Origin: an uncultured Desulfovibrio sp.
GTDB lineage: Bacteria; Desulfobacterota; Desulfovibrionia; Desulfovibrionales; Desulfovibrionaceae
Direction: 5' to 3'
NCBI RefSeq assembly: GCF_902477725.1
Contig: NZ_CABSIF010000002.1
Coordinates: 256,508-320,507, forward strand
DNA: 64,000 bases
Part shown: in pieces, positions 51,568 through 59,869 of the stretch
How the letters are laid out: each line of letters starts with the position of its first letter
How positions within the stretch are numbered: position 1 is the stretch's first letter
Made by a program: the position numbers and the translations under genes
Notes under the pieces: model-generated
What the model saw: only the letters and a program-made list of their open reading frames with translations
Databases searched by the model: none
What the model was told of the DNA's origin: nothing

Positions 51568-52941
51568 TCAGCCAGCAAAAGGTTCTTGTGGCGCCTCCAG
51601 CGCAGCGTGTAACGCTTCGTCCAGTGTCGGGTGCGCAAACATGAAGGCATTGAGCGCAGAGCCGTGGTATTGGCCTATGAGCAGCAACTGCGCCGCTGTG
51701 ACAAGGTGCGAAACCCCGTGCCCCAGAGCTGCAATGCCGACAATGCTGTCGTTCTGCCACACAATTTTGATAAAGCCGGACGCGTCGCCCCCGGCCTGGG
51801 CAATGGCGTTACCCATGAGTTGCGCCTTGGAAACAGCCACCGGGCCGCTCTGGGCCTGGGCCTGCCTGGCGGTAATGCCCACACGCATGATTTCCAGGCT
51901 GCCGTAAACGCAGGAAGGCACCGGCCCGGAAGCGTAAGGGCCGCTTTGCGCCCCAATAATGCGCCGCGCCACATACGCGCCCTGATGCTCCGCAGCATGC
52001 GCCAACAGGGTTTGTCCGTTAATGTCGCCAATGGCGTAAACGTTTGGGGCAGCCATAAGGTGCTCGTCAACAGTGATGAACCCGCGCGCCTGAAGCGTGC
52101 ATCCGGCTTTTTCCGCTCCAAGATTATCAGTGTTGGGCGTTCTGCCTACAGCCACAAGAGCCTTGGCGGCGGTCAGTTCCCTGCCGTCCTCAAGTACGAG
52201 CACAGCCGCGCCCTCGCGCGTTGTCAGCGATGCAGCCTTAACGCCTGTGATGCAGGTTATGCCGGTTTTGCCAAGGAGCTTTGCCATTTCCTGACCAAGA
52301 TCGGCATCTTCCGTTGGGGCAAGGTGGGGTGCGGCTTCTACAATGGTGACCTTGCTGCCCATTGCGTTGAAAAAGTCGGCCATTTCAAGGCCGATGGCCC
52401 CCGCGCCCACAACAATCAGGCTTTCCGGCACAGCGGGCACGCGCAGCATGTCCGTGCTGTCCAGAACGGCATCATGGTCGGGCGTCATGCCAGGGAATGC
52501 AGCGGATCGGGAACCGCCAGCAAGGATTATGTGTTCTGCCCGCAGATTCAGCACCGTGCCGTCTGCGGCTGTCACCAAAACCTCCGAGGGGCTGGTGCAG
52601 GCGGCGCGGCCTTCAATAAGCGTTACGCCAAGCTGCTCCAATCCCTTGCTCAAGGTCTGGGACGAGGCTTTGACAAAACGCTGAATGCGTTTTTGCAGAG
52701 CATCGTAATCCACCTCAATGCTGCCCTTGGCTACGCGTTGGCGCTCAAGACCACGCAGCAATCCCGCAGGAGCGGTTGCGCCCAGCAGCAGCTTGGTAGG
52801 GATGCAGCCGCAGTTAAGGCATACGCCGCCCATATGGGTGCTTTCCACCAGCGCCACGGATTTCCCGCCACGGGCAAGTATACCTGCGGCCTTGGCTCCG
52901 CCAGGCCCGCCGCCGATAATGACAACATCAAACGTATTCAT
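51568..52941 (-). CDS. Dihydrolipoamide-dehydrogenase-like FAD/NAD oxidoreductase
   Basis: A 457-residue flavin disulfide reductase. It has the N-terminal FAD motif GGGPGGAKAAGILARGG, the redox motif GGVCLNCGCIPTK, in which the usual Val is a third cysteine, an NAD motif VGAGAIGLEMADFFNAMG, and a C-terminal HPTLDEAL. It is about as close to Lpd as to related disulfide reductases. It is the second such gene in the window and lies away from the lipoyl genes, so it may serve the glycine cleavage system, pyruvate dehydrogenase or another disulfide substrate. GGAGAA precedes the ATG at 52941. A strong terminator follows. Confidence 0.85.
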   Translation of the reverse strand: MNTFDVVIIGGGPGGAKAAGILARGGKSVALVESTHMGGVCLNCGCIPTKLLLGATAPAGLLRGLERQRVAKGSIEVDYDALQKRIQRFVKASSQTLSKGLEQLGVTLIEGRAACTSPSEVLVTAADGTVLNLRAEHIILAGGSRSAAFPGMTPDHDAVLDSTDMLRVPAVPESLIVVGAGAIGLEMADFFNAMGSKVTIVEAAPHLAPTEDADLGQEMAKLLGKTGITCITGVKAASLTTREGAAVLVLEDGRELTAAKALVAVGRTPNTDNLGAEKAGCTLQARGFITVDEHLMAAPNVYAIGDINGQTLLAHAAEHQGAYVARRIIGAQSGPYASGPVPSCVYGSLEIMRVGITARQAQAQSGPVAVSKAQLMGNAIAQAGGDASGFIKIVWQNDSIVGIAALGHGVSHLVTAAQLLLIGQYHGSALNAFMFAHPTLDEALHAALEAPQEPFAG

Positions 52942-53315
52942 GCGCTTCTCCGGATATTGGCAGTTGGGCATGTGTCACACGCACGGTTAATCACTGCGTG
53001 GCTGTCATGGCCCCACTGAAGGCTGCTGTTGTAGGGAAAGGCCGCTGGCTCCGCGCTAGGCGCAGTAGAACTCGGCTTGTGGCTGAGCATAGTACGGTGT
53101 CTTGAACACATTGTCACCATGCGCGCTCTGGCGGCGGCGATAGACTGCATATTCTGTGTATCGAGGTGGCGCTGTGCTTTTGCCGGGGCATCCAAAAAAT
53201 ATTTTTTATAATCACGCATTTAATTAAAATCGTGATAATTTAATCGCATGAAATAACAGAATATTAATATTTATCAATGTAACGCTGCGAGTGGTTGGCT
53301 ATTTTACTGCAAAGC

Positions 53316-53395
53316 CTGTAGTCTTGCTCCATACAAAGCGGAGGTTGTCCTCCCCCCGATTATTGAAGTCACTCCGCAAACTGAAGGAGAATCAT
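53316..53395 (+). ncRNA. Candidate Moco/Tuco (molybdenum or tungsten cofactor) riboswitch
   Basis: The leader just before the Mop gene contains a tight hairpin GGAGG-TTGT-CCTCC (53340-53353), then a segment ending GTCACTCCGC (53368-53377) that can pair with GCGGAG at 53338-53343 or with the ribosome site AAGGAG (53384-53389). The hairpin plus ACTCCGC plus occludable GGAG is how I remember the Moco motif of deltaproteobacteria. The downstream gene encodes a molybdate/tungstate-binding protein, which fits. The assignment is from memory and needs a covariance model. Confidence 0.45.
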
Positions 53396-53824
53396 ATGGA
53401 AACCAGCGCAAGAAACGTTTTTTCCGGAAAAGTTGTTGCCGTTAACTCCGGCGCAGTCAATGATGAAGTGGAATTGTCCGTTGAAGGCGGGATCAGCATT
53501 GTTGCTTCCATTACCAAGGTGAGCACCAAGAATCTTGGCCTTAAGCCCGGCACCAGCGCAATGGCTCTCATCAAGGCCAGCTTTGTGCTGCTGATGAATG
53601 ATGCAGAAAACTACCTGCTCTCTACTCGCAACCAGTTTGCCGGTACCGTGAGCAAGGTCACCCCCGGCGCGGTCAATGCCGAGGTTATCGTTGAACTGCC
53701 CGGCGGCGCTTCCATCGCCTCCATTGTGACCATGGGCAGCATCAAGAACCTTGGCCTGGAACCCGGCAAAAAGGTTACCGCCATTGTTAAGGCCTCGCAG
53801 GTTATTCTTGCTGTAGCCAAATAG
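53396..53824 (+). CDS. Molybdenum/tungsten-binding protein with two Mop (TOBE) domains
   Basis: A 142-residue cytoplasmic protein made of two tandem TOBE/Mop repeats. Each repeat has N-x-F-x-G-x-V-x-x-V...GAVN-x-E-V and ends with LGL-x-PG-x-x-x-x-A-x-[IV]-KAS. Repeat 1 spans about 6-68 and repeat 2 about 77-139. Proteins of this type (di-Mop, like Clostridium and Sporomusa molbindins) store or buffer molybdate or tungstate. The ATG at 53396 has AAGGAG seven bases before it. Many formate dehydrogenases and other molybdo/tungsto-enzymes of sulfate reducers would depend on it. Confidence 0.92.
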   Translation: METSARNVFSGKVVAVNSGAVNDEVELSVEGGISIVASITKVSTKNLGLKPGTSAMALIKASFVLLMNDAENYLLSTRNQFAGTVSKVTPGAVNAEVIVELPGGASIASIVTMGSIKNLGLEPGKKVTAIVKASQVILAVAK

Positions 53825-53876
53825 ATCGATTCATCGAGTTTAGGTTAGGGCCATTCTCACTGGCCTTGACCGGTAG

Positions 53877-53917
53877 CGGCTCTGCTGTTTGCAATAAACG
53901 GCAGAGCCGAATTTTTT
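53877..53917 (+). terminator. Terminator of the Mop gene
   Basis: CGGCTCTGC (53877-53885) pairs with GCAGAGCCG (53901-53909), with GTTT/AAAC extending the stem inside, followed by six T residues (53912-53917). Confidence 0.9.
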
Positions 53918-54118
53918 GCTCTGTCCTGCGTATATAATGCGTATATAACATACTGAAAAGTTATTATTTTTGAACACCTGCCGCGCCTGACCCAAAAAAA
54001 TTTGACCTGACCATATAGCCTGCGGCCTCGCCTTCTGATATTTGAGGCGGCGCGGGTGGCTTGCGCCGCGCCTCGGCAAAGGGCAGACCCCCTGTAATAC
54101 TCGTACTACTGGAATTTT

Positions 54119-55420
54119 ATGAACAAAAAACTCGTGCGCGATTCATTTGTGGTTGGGGCGGCCTTGTTCGCCATGCTTTTTGGCGCGGGGAATGTGGTTT
54201 TTCCCCCCTACATTGGCCTGACGGCGGGATCGCAGTGGTTCACGGGTTTTTTGTGCTATTACGCGGCAGATGTGGGCCTTGCCCTGCTGACCATTTACGC
54301 CATGCTGGCTTCTTCTTGCATTGACAGAAAGGAAGGGCTTTTTTACAGGCTTGGCGGAACCCCGGCTATGCTCATGATGTTGGCAATCATTATGTGCATT
54401 GGGCCGTTGCTGGCCATTCCACGTACCGGGGCTACCGCCTTTGCCATTTCTTTTGCGCCGCTTGGCTACTCGTCAAAGGGGTTCAGCCTTGCCAAGGTTC
54501 TCTATTCAGCGGCTTTTTTTGGCATTTCTACCTTACTGGCGTATCGCGAATCAAATATGGTGGACGCCATTGCCCGCTACCTTTCACCCATCAAGATCGG
54601 CGGTTTTATCCTGATTGTATGCGCCGCCGTAGCCTGGCCGCTGGGAGAAATCGACGCCAACGTGCATGACGCCAAGGTTGCGTGGAACAGCATTCTCGCC
54701 GGATATCAGACTCTGGATGTCATGGCCGCGTTGGTTTACGGTTTTATTATCGTGAATACGCTCAAGGCCAAGGGCTATACCTCAGGCAGTCAGAAGGCGC
54801 TTTCCGTTGGCCTGTCCAGCCTTGTGGCAGGGGTGCTGTTGTTCATAATCTACGGCGGGCTGTGCTATCTTGGTGCGGCAGGTTCCGGCCTGTATCCGGC
54901 TGATACGGAAAAAGGCGCGCTGGTATCCAGCCTTGTGGGCGGGCTTTTTGGGCGTGCCAGCAATTGGCTGCTGGCTGTAGTGATAAGTGTTTCCTGCATG
55001 GCAACGGCTGTGGGGCTGATAGGCACCACGGGCACCTTTATTTCGCAGTTCAGCAAGGGGCGCTTCAGTTACAGGGCTGTGGTCATCACCACTGGTTTGT
55101 TCAGCATGGTGGCCTCAAACGTGGGGCTGGACAGCATCATTTCGCTTGCGGCGCCAGTGCTGATTTTTCTGTACCCAGGCACTTTGACTGTTATCGTGCT
55201 TTCACTGTTTGATAAGTACATCAAGAACGACAACATCTTCCGTTTTGCTACGGTTGGCGCTTTGCTGAGCAGCGGCCTGAGCGTGCTTGAAGATTTTGGG
55301 CTGCCCATCAAGCTGACAGCCCTGCTGCCTTTTGAATCTGTGGGGCTGGGCTGGATATTGCCCGCCCTGATTTTTGGCATTGCAGGTTTTTTTGTGCGCC
55401 AGGGCAAAGGCAGGGCGTAG
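54119..55420 (+). CDS. brnQ: Branched-chain amino acid:cation symporter, BrnQ/LIVCS family
   Basis: A 433-residue inner membrane protein with about 12 helices. The N-terminus FVVGAALFAMLFGAGNVVFPPYIG is the LIVCS-family signature, with IPRTGATAFAISF and EDFGLPIKLTALLPF further on. It imports leucine, isoleucine and valine with Na+ or H+. The ATG is preceded only by a weak GGA, so translation may be modest. The gene stands alone; no terminator was found after it. Confidence 0.92.
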   Translation: MNKKLVRDSFVVGAALFAMLFGAGNVVFPPYIGLTAGSQWFTGFLCYYAADVGLALLTIYAMLASSCIDRKEGLFYRLGGTPAMLMMLAIIMCIGPLLAIPRTGATAFAISFAPLGYSSKGFSLAKVLYSAAFFGISTLLAYRESNMVDAIARYLSPIKIGGFILIVCAAVAWPLGEIDANVHDAKVAWNSILAGYQTLDVMAALVYGFIIVNTLKAKGYTSGSQKALSVGLSSLVAGVLLFIIYGGLCYLGAAGSGLYPADTEKGALVSSLVGGLFGRASNWLLAVVISVSCMATAVGLIGTTGTFISQFSKGRFSYRAVVITTGLFSMVASNVGLDSIISLAAPVLIFLYPGTLTVIVLSLFDKYIKNDNIFRFATVGALLSSGLSVLEDFGLPIKLTALLPFESVGLGWILPALIFGIAGFFVRQGKGRA

Positions 55421-55491
55421 TATCCAGGCAGCTATTGCTGCTGGCGCTTTGCGCCTCGCATCTCTTTTGCGGAAGTCAAGATCAGCGCTGA

Positions 55492-57105
55492 TTAGCCATG
55501 ATCAGCAGCATGCGACGGGGCGGGCGTTCCAGGCGCTGTAGCGTCAATTTTGCCAAAGCACCTGTCGTCAATCATGATATGCTGGGCTGTGAGTTCGTAA
55601 ATCATAAAACGGAGCAAGGCCGCAAGGCCTGCACCATCGCGCTGAAACTGGGCCAGAAGGATGTTGGCTCTGTCCAGCAGGCGCTGATGCGCCTGCAAGT
55701 GCGAGGGCGCATCCGGGTATCCGATCTGGTTCAGGATGTGCTCCTCAAACTGAAAATGCTCCACCGTGTCCGCCAACAGGCCTTCAACGGCGGCGGTAAT
55801 TGCTTTTTTGTCAGCGCCGGAGCTGTCCAGTTGCAGCAGGTTGTTGACTGTTGCAAACAGATTGCGGTGCTGCCTGTCAATCTCCTCATGCCCGCATTCG
55901 TATGTTTCGCTCCACTGAAGGCGCAATGCGCTTGAAGGGCTGCAAATAAAATTGCTGATACTGCCGTCCAGATCCTCCACCCTGACCTGATTGCGGCCAC
56001 TAACTTTAGCTCTGTACAGAGCCATATCTGCCCGTTGCATCCATTCTTCCATAGTATCAGTTGCCCGACAGGCTGCCACGCCAATGCTTACTGTAACTCT
56101 TGCATTAAAAGAAAAATGCAGTTTTTCAAGATGATCGCGTATGTGCTCCGCGAGGGTTACGGCATCAAAAAAAGTGGAGGAGGGTAAAACCACAACAAAT
56201 TCTTCTCCGCCCCAGCGTCCCGGCACGTCAGTTGCGCGTATGTCTGTACACAGCAACCTGCCAACCCCTCGCAGCACCTCATCGCCAGCAATGTGGCCGA
56301 ACTGGTCGTTGATACGCTTGAAGTTGTCCAGATCCAGCATCAACAGCGTAACCGGATGCCCATAGCGGTGCATGCGCGCCATCTCTTGCTGCAAAATCTC
56401 TTCAATGCGTACACGGTTCCAGCAGCCGGTCAGTCTGTCCAGCAGGGCCGCCTTACGCAAGGCCGCATCTGAGCGCTCCTTTGCCATGAGCGCAAAGCCG
56501 TTTGATACCATGATCAAAGAAATAAATGTGACAATGTACAGTGTTACCTGCGCCGGTGTGGTCAGAAAAATGCTCATTACCTCACTGGGGGCAATAATGG
56601 CTACACAGAATTTCCACGCAAGCGAGAGGATTGATAGCCCAATGCCAAATACCATCAGGTTGCGCCCACGCACAGAGAATTCAAACTTGTAGCTCAGCAG
56701 TGCCTTTTGCACCAGAAAACCCTGAACAGCCAGCATTGCATTGACCAACAGAACGCGAAAGACCACAGAATTAAAGGAAATCAGAACACCAACCGTTGTG
56801 ACCAGGGGAGGCCCCCAAAATAGAAATCTGTTTCGCGGATGTATGCCAAGAAAAATATGAACAGCATAGTAAAAAATTGCATAGGAAATAGAAAAAAAAG
56901 TGTTTGCGCACACAACAGATAAAAAATCTGGAATATTTCCACGCAGGGTAAAGAGAATATAACTTGTAGCATGAATGCAAAGGGCCAGACCCCATTCGCG
57001 TAGTCCATCGCCTGCATGGCGTTCAGAAGCCGCAAGCGTAGATACTGCAAGGGTAATGCAACCTGCAACCAACATTACAAATATTGTTGGAATGTGTAAT
57101 TCCAC
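55492..57105 (-). CDS. Membrane diguanylate cyclase fused to a C-terminal hemerythrin domain
   Basis: A 537-residue signalling protein. Six or seven membrane helices fill about 1-200. A GGDEF domain follows with active-site GGEEF (WGGEEFVVVLP) near residue 320, and the QADMALYRAK region, so it should make cyclic di-GMP. The last 130 residues are a bacteriohemerythrin: HEEIDRQHRNLF, HFQFEEHILNQ, HLQAHQRLL and HIMIDD supply the His/Glu/Asp ligands of a di-iron oxygen-binding site. Oxygen or redox probably tunes the cyclase. I chose a GTG at 57105 with GGGAG five bases upstream, over a TTG twelve bases earlier. Confidence 0.88.
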   Translation of the reverse strand: MELHIPTIFVMLVAGCITLAVSTLAASERHAGDGLREWGLALCIHATSYILFTLRGNIPDFLSVVCANTFFSISYAIFYYAVHIFLGIHPRNRFLFWGPPLVTTVGVLISFNSVVFRVLLVNAMLAVQGFLVQKALLSYKFEFSVRGRNLMVFGIGLSILSLAWKFCVAIIAPSEVMSIFLTTPAQVTLYIVTFISLIMVSNGFALMAKERSDAALRKAALLDRLTGCWNRVRIEEILQQEMARMHRYGHPVTLLMLDLDNFKRINDQFGHIAGDEVLRGVGRLLCTDIRATDVPGRWGGEEFVVVLPSSTFFDAVTLAEHIRDHLEKLHFSFNARVTVSIGVAACRATDTMEEWMQRADMALYRAKVSGRNQVRVEDLDGSISNFICSPSSALRLQWSETYECGHEEIDRQHRNLFATVNNLLQLDSSGADKKAITAAVEGLLADTVEHFQFEEHILNQIGYPDAPSHLQAHQRLLDRANILLAQFQRDGAGLAALLRFMIYELTAQHIMIDDRCFGKIDATAPGTPAPSHAADHG

Positions 57106-57304
57106 ACTAGCTCCCAATTTACCAGGTCACATGCATGTGATGCATCTTGTGTATAAGGTATTATAGAAATTGAAATAGATCTGCTGTCAAATTATATAAT
57201 ATTTTTGCGAACGGCAATAAGATTACTTGATTGTATAAACAATTATTAATAGCTTTTTTTACTCTGCGTGAGCATACTGATGCCATTCTGACAGTGTGCA
57301 ATTT

Positions 57305-57363
57305 CAGCGCGTAAACCAAGAGCGGAACTCCTAAATGGGGTTCCGCTCTTGGTTTACGCGCTG
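57305..57363. repeat. Perfect 24-bp inverted repeat with an 11-base loop
   Basis: 57305-57328 is the exact reverse complement of 57340-57363; it starts CAGCGCGTAAACC and its core is AAGAGCGGAAC. It lies 14 bases after the stop codon of the carbamoyltransferase gene. No T-run follows on either strand, so it is not an ordinary intrinsic terminator, though it probably blocks 3' decay of the mRNA. Confidence 0.85.
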
Positions 57364-57376
57364 ATGCCGCAGTGCT

Positions 57377-59236
57377 TCAGTCGAGGGTGAACATAGACTT
57401 GAAGTCTATCTTTTCTTGCCACTCTGGCTGGTTGCGCTTGTCAAAAATCATGTCACCAAGCACAAGAAAGTCCATTTCTGTGCGCATAAAGCATGTATAC
57501 GCATCCAGCGGCGTACAGACAATGGGTTCGCCGCGCACGTTAAAGCTGGTGTTGACGACCATGGGGCAGCCCTGCTCACGCCGGAACGTGTCTATCAGCC
57601 CCCAGTAACGGGGATTGGTGCTGCGCGAAACGCTCTGGATGCGGGCAGACCAGTCCACATGCGTGATGGCCGGGACCGTGGAGCGTTGCAGATACAGCCT
57701 GTCGTAGAGCGGCAGCTCACGTACGTTTTCCGGCAATTGCGTGCGGTGCTTCTGCGCCACAGGAGCGCACACCAGCATGTAGGGGGACTTGGCGTCAAGA
57801 TCAAACCATTCGGCGCAGTATTCTTCAAGCACAGAAGGCGCAAAAGGGCGGAATCCCTCGCGAAACTTGATCTTGAGGTTCAGCTTTTTTTGCATTTCGG
57901 GCCTTCTGGGGTCGCCCAGAATTGATCTGTCGCCCAGGGCGCGAGGGCCATATTCCATGCGGCCCTGAAACCAGCCAACCACAGAGCCGTCTGCCAGGTG
58001 CTGGGCTACTGTGGAGTACAGTTCTTCGAGGTTGGTGTATTCGGTATAGGGCGCGTCAAAACGGCGCGCAACCCGCAGAATGTCGTTGCGCGAAAACTCC
58101 GGCCCAAGATAGGATCCCTGCATGGCATCAATGCCGTTGGGGGATGGACGCTCGTTGCCGCCCCAGATATGCCAGGCAGCCTGCGCAGCGCCCAGTGCCC
58201 CGCCAGAGTCGCCGGAGGCGGGCTGAATCCATACATTCTTGAAGATGCCGCTGCGTATCAGCAGGCCATTGGCAACGCAATTCAGGGCCACGCCGCCCGC
58301 CATGACCAGATTGTCGCAGCCGGTCAGCTCGCGGGCTGTGTGGGCCAGCTTGAGCACGATGTCTTCCGTCACCTGCTGGATAGCCAGCGCCAGGGCCATG
58401 TATTCCTGACAGATTTCGCTCTCCGCATCGCGAGGGGGAATACCCAGCAGCCTTTCCCACTTGTCGCGCTTGTACATGCGCAGGCCAGTGGCATAGTCAA
58501 AGTATTCCATATTCAGCAGTAGGGAGCCGTCTTCGCGAATGTCCACAAGGCTGTCGCAGATGGCTTTTTTGAGCCTGCCTACAAGCTCCATGTCGCCATC
58601 GCCGTACGGAGCAAGCCCCATGAGCTTGTATTCGCCCGAATTGACCTTGAAGCCGCAGTACGCGGTAAAAGCCGTGTAGAGCAGGCCCAGCGAGTGGGGG
58701 AACTGCTGCTCTTTAAGGATGCGGATGCTGGCGTTCTCGCCAAGGCCAATGGTGGTGGTTGCCCATTCGCCAACGCCATCAATGGTCAGGATGGCGGCCC
58801 TGTCAAAGGGCGAAGGATAAAAGGCGCTGGCAGCGTGCGAAAGATGGTGCTCAGGAAAAAGCATTTTGGGCGAGCCGGGGCCGAGCTTGGCGATGGCCTC
58901 GCGCAGCATGGAGCGCATGAACAGCTTTTCCTTGATCCAGACGGGGATTGCGGAAAGAAAGCTGCGCAGGCCAGCCGGGGCAAAGCCGTTGTAGGTTTCA
59001 AGCAGGCGCTCGAACTTGAGGTAGGGCTTGTCGTAAAAAGCCACTGCCTCAAGATCGGCAATATTCAGGCCGCCCTCGCGCAGCACGTAGGCAGCTGCGT
59101 GGCTGGGAAATCCGGAATCGTGTTTGATGCGTGAAAAGCGCTCTTCGTGAGCGGCTGCCACAATTTTACCGTCCACCAGCAGCACGGCTGCGGAGTCGTG
59201 ATAATAGGCAGAAATGCCAAGAATGGCTCTGGGCAT
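57377..59236 (-). CDS. O-carbamoyltransferase of the NodU/CmcH/SxtI family
   Basis: A 619-residue enzyme that transfers carbamoyl from carbamoyl phosphate to a hydroxyl group. The N-terminal YrdC/Kae1-like ATPase half has YYHDSAAVLLVDG and the metal-binding PEHHLSHAASAF, then DGVGEWATT and GEYKLMGLAPYG. The C-terminal half has GRMEYGPRALGDRSILGDPR and NTSFNVRGEPIVCTP, typical of TobZ-type proteins. The ATG at 59236 has GGAG upstream. It is the last gene of a four-gene cassette, with DUF5989, SxtJ-like and SGNH genes before it. The acceptor is probably a cell-surface or secreted glycan, by context. Confidence 0.9.
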   Translation of the reverse strand: MPRAILGISAYYHDSAAVLLVDGKIVAAAHEERFSRIKHDSGFPSHAAAYVLREGGLNIADLEAVAFYDKPYLKFERLLETYNGFAPAGLRSFLSAIPVWIKEKLFMRSMLREAIAKLGPGSPKMLFPEHHLSHAASAFYPSPFDRAAILTIDGVGEWATTTIGLGENASIRILKEQQFPHSLGLLYTAFTAYCGFKVNSGEYKLMGLAPYGDGDMELVGRLKKAICDSLVDIREDGSLLLNMEYFDYATGLRMYKRDKWERLLGIPPRDAESEICQEYMALALAIQQVTEDIVLKLAHTARELTGCDNLVMAGGVALNCVANGLLIRSGIFKNVWIQPASGDSGGALGAAQAAWHIWGGNERPSPNGIDAMQGSYLGPEFSRNDILRVARRFDAPYTEYTNLEELYSTVAQHLADGSVVGWFQGRMEYGPRALGDRSILGDPRRPEMQKKLNLKIKFREGFRPFAPSVLEEYCAEWFDLDAKSPYMLVCAPVAQKHRTQLPENVRELPLYDRLYLQRSTVPAITHVDWSARIQSVSRSTNPRYWGLIDTFRREQGCPMVVNTSFNVRGEPIVCTPLDAYTCFMRTEMDFLVLGDMIFDKRNQPEWQEKIDFKSMFTLD

Positions 59237-59284
59237 GAAGGCTCCCATGTGTCGTTGGCGCTGGGTGCGCCTGACCAGATGCTG

Positions 59285-59434
59285 TTAAAAAACAGAGTAA
59301 ATAAAGGGCGCTATGGCCGAGCCGCTGGTCATCACTACAAGCACGCCAAACAGCAGCAGAACGAGCACAAGGGGAAGCAGCCAGAATTTTTTGCGCTGCA
59401 TAAAAAATTGCAGCAGGTCTTTAAGAAAATCCAT
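59285..59434 (-). CDS. Small DUF5989-family membrane protein (SxtK-like)
   Basis: A 49-residue protein found by hand: MDFLKDLLQFFMQRKKFWLL..., then one strongly hydrophobic helix (about 18-36) and a short tail SGSAIAPFIYSVF. AGGAGA lies seven bases before the ATG. It matches the DUF5989 family, whose members occur with carbamoyltransferases; the saxitoxin cluster has the equivalent order with SxtK. It is too short for ordinary gene finders to call reliably, but its operon position and pattern make it convincing. Function unknown; perhaps a membrane anchor or partner of the carbamoyltransferase. Confidence 0.8.
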   Translation of the reverse strand: MDFLKDLLQFFMQRKKFWLLPLVLVLLLFGVLVVMTSGSAIAPFIYSVF

Positions 59435-59458
59435 TGGTATCTCCTGAAAGAACAAATC

Positions 59459-59869
59459 CTAAAAAGGATGTTCCAGATCTTTTGCTTCAAAGGTATGGTC
59501 GCGCGAAACAAAGGTGGAATCCGTGCTCTTTTTCCAGCCTTTGCGGCGCATGGGGTCATGCCCGAAAAGGCGCATGACAAGCGCCAGCGGGGTCACCACA
59601 ACAAAAAATATGACGCTCAGCAGCAAACGCGACATGACGGAGCCAAGCAGCAGGGAAAGGCCCAGCCAGATCTTTGCCAGGGGCGAGTACAAGCGGGGCC
59701 AGACCATGCCCGCCAGCAGCAGCCCCAGAGCAAGGGGCAACAGGGTGAGCGACCGGGTGAACATGACAGCCAACAGACATATCAATGTCATGGCCATAGC
59801 GGTATCGGCGCATTCCTTGTTGCTCACGGCAGCAGGAAAAAAGCCGAAATGTAGTTTGCGGTGTTGCAT
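59459..59869 (-). CDS. SxtJ-family membrane protein
   Basis: A 136-residue protein with three or four hydrophobic helices (about 25-60 as a pair and 75-100) and a charged C-terminus rich in Lys and Asp (MRRKGWKKSTDSTF). The pattern, RLFGHDPMRRKGW included, is that of the SxtJ family, first seen beside the carbamoyltransferase in saxitoxin clusters and widespread with non-toxin homologues. Its start codon overlaps the SGNH gene's stop codon (TGATG), showing coupled translation. Biochemical role unknown. Confidence 0.8.
   Translation of the reverse strand: MQHRKLHFGFFPAAVSNKECADTAMAMTLICLLAVMFTRSLTLLPLALGLLLAGMVWPRLYSPLAKIWLGLSLLLGSVMSRLLLSVIFFVVVTPLALVMRLFGHDPMRRKGWKKSTDSTFVSRDHTFEAKDLEHPF

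Noticed and set aside
52938..53219. Minus-strand frame of 93 residues ending on the Lpd-like start codon
   Set aside because: No ribosome site before its ATG, no recognisable domain, and a composition typical of an untranslated upstream region. The ATGA overlap is probably chance.
57305..57363. Insertion-sequence terminal repeats
   Set aside because: The arms are only 11 bases apart and enclose no transposase; no target duplication was seen.
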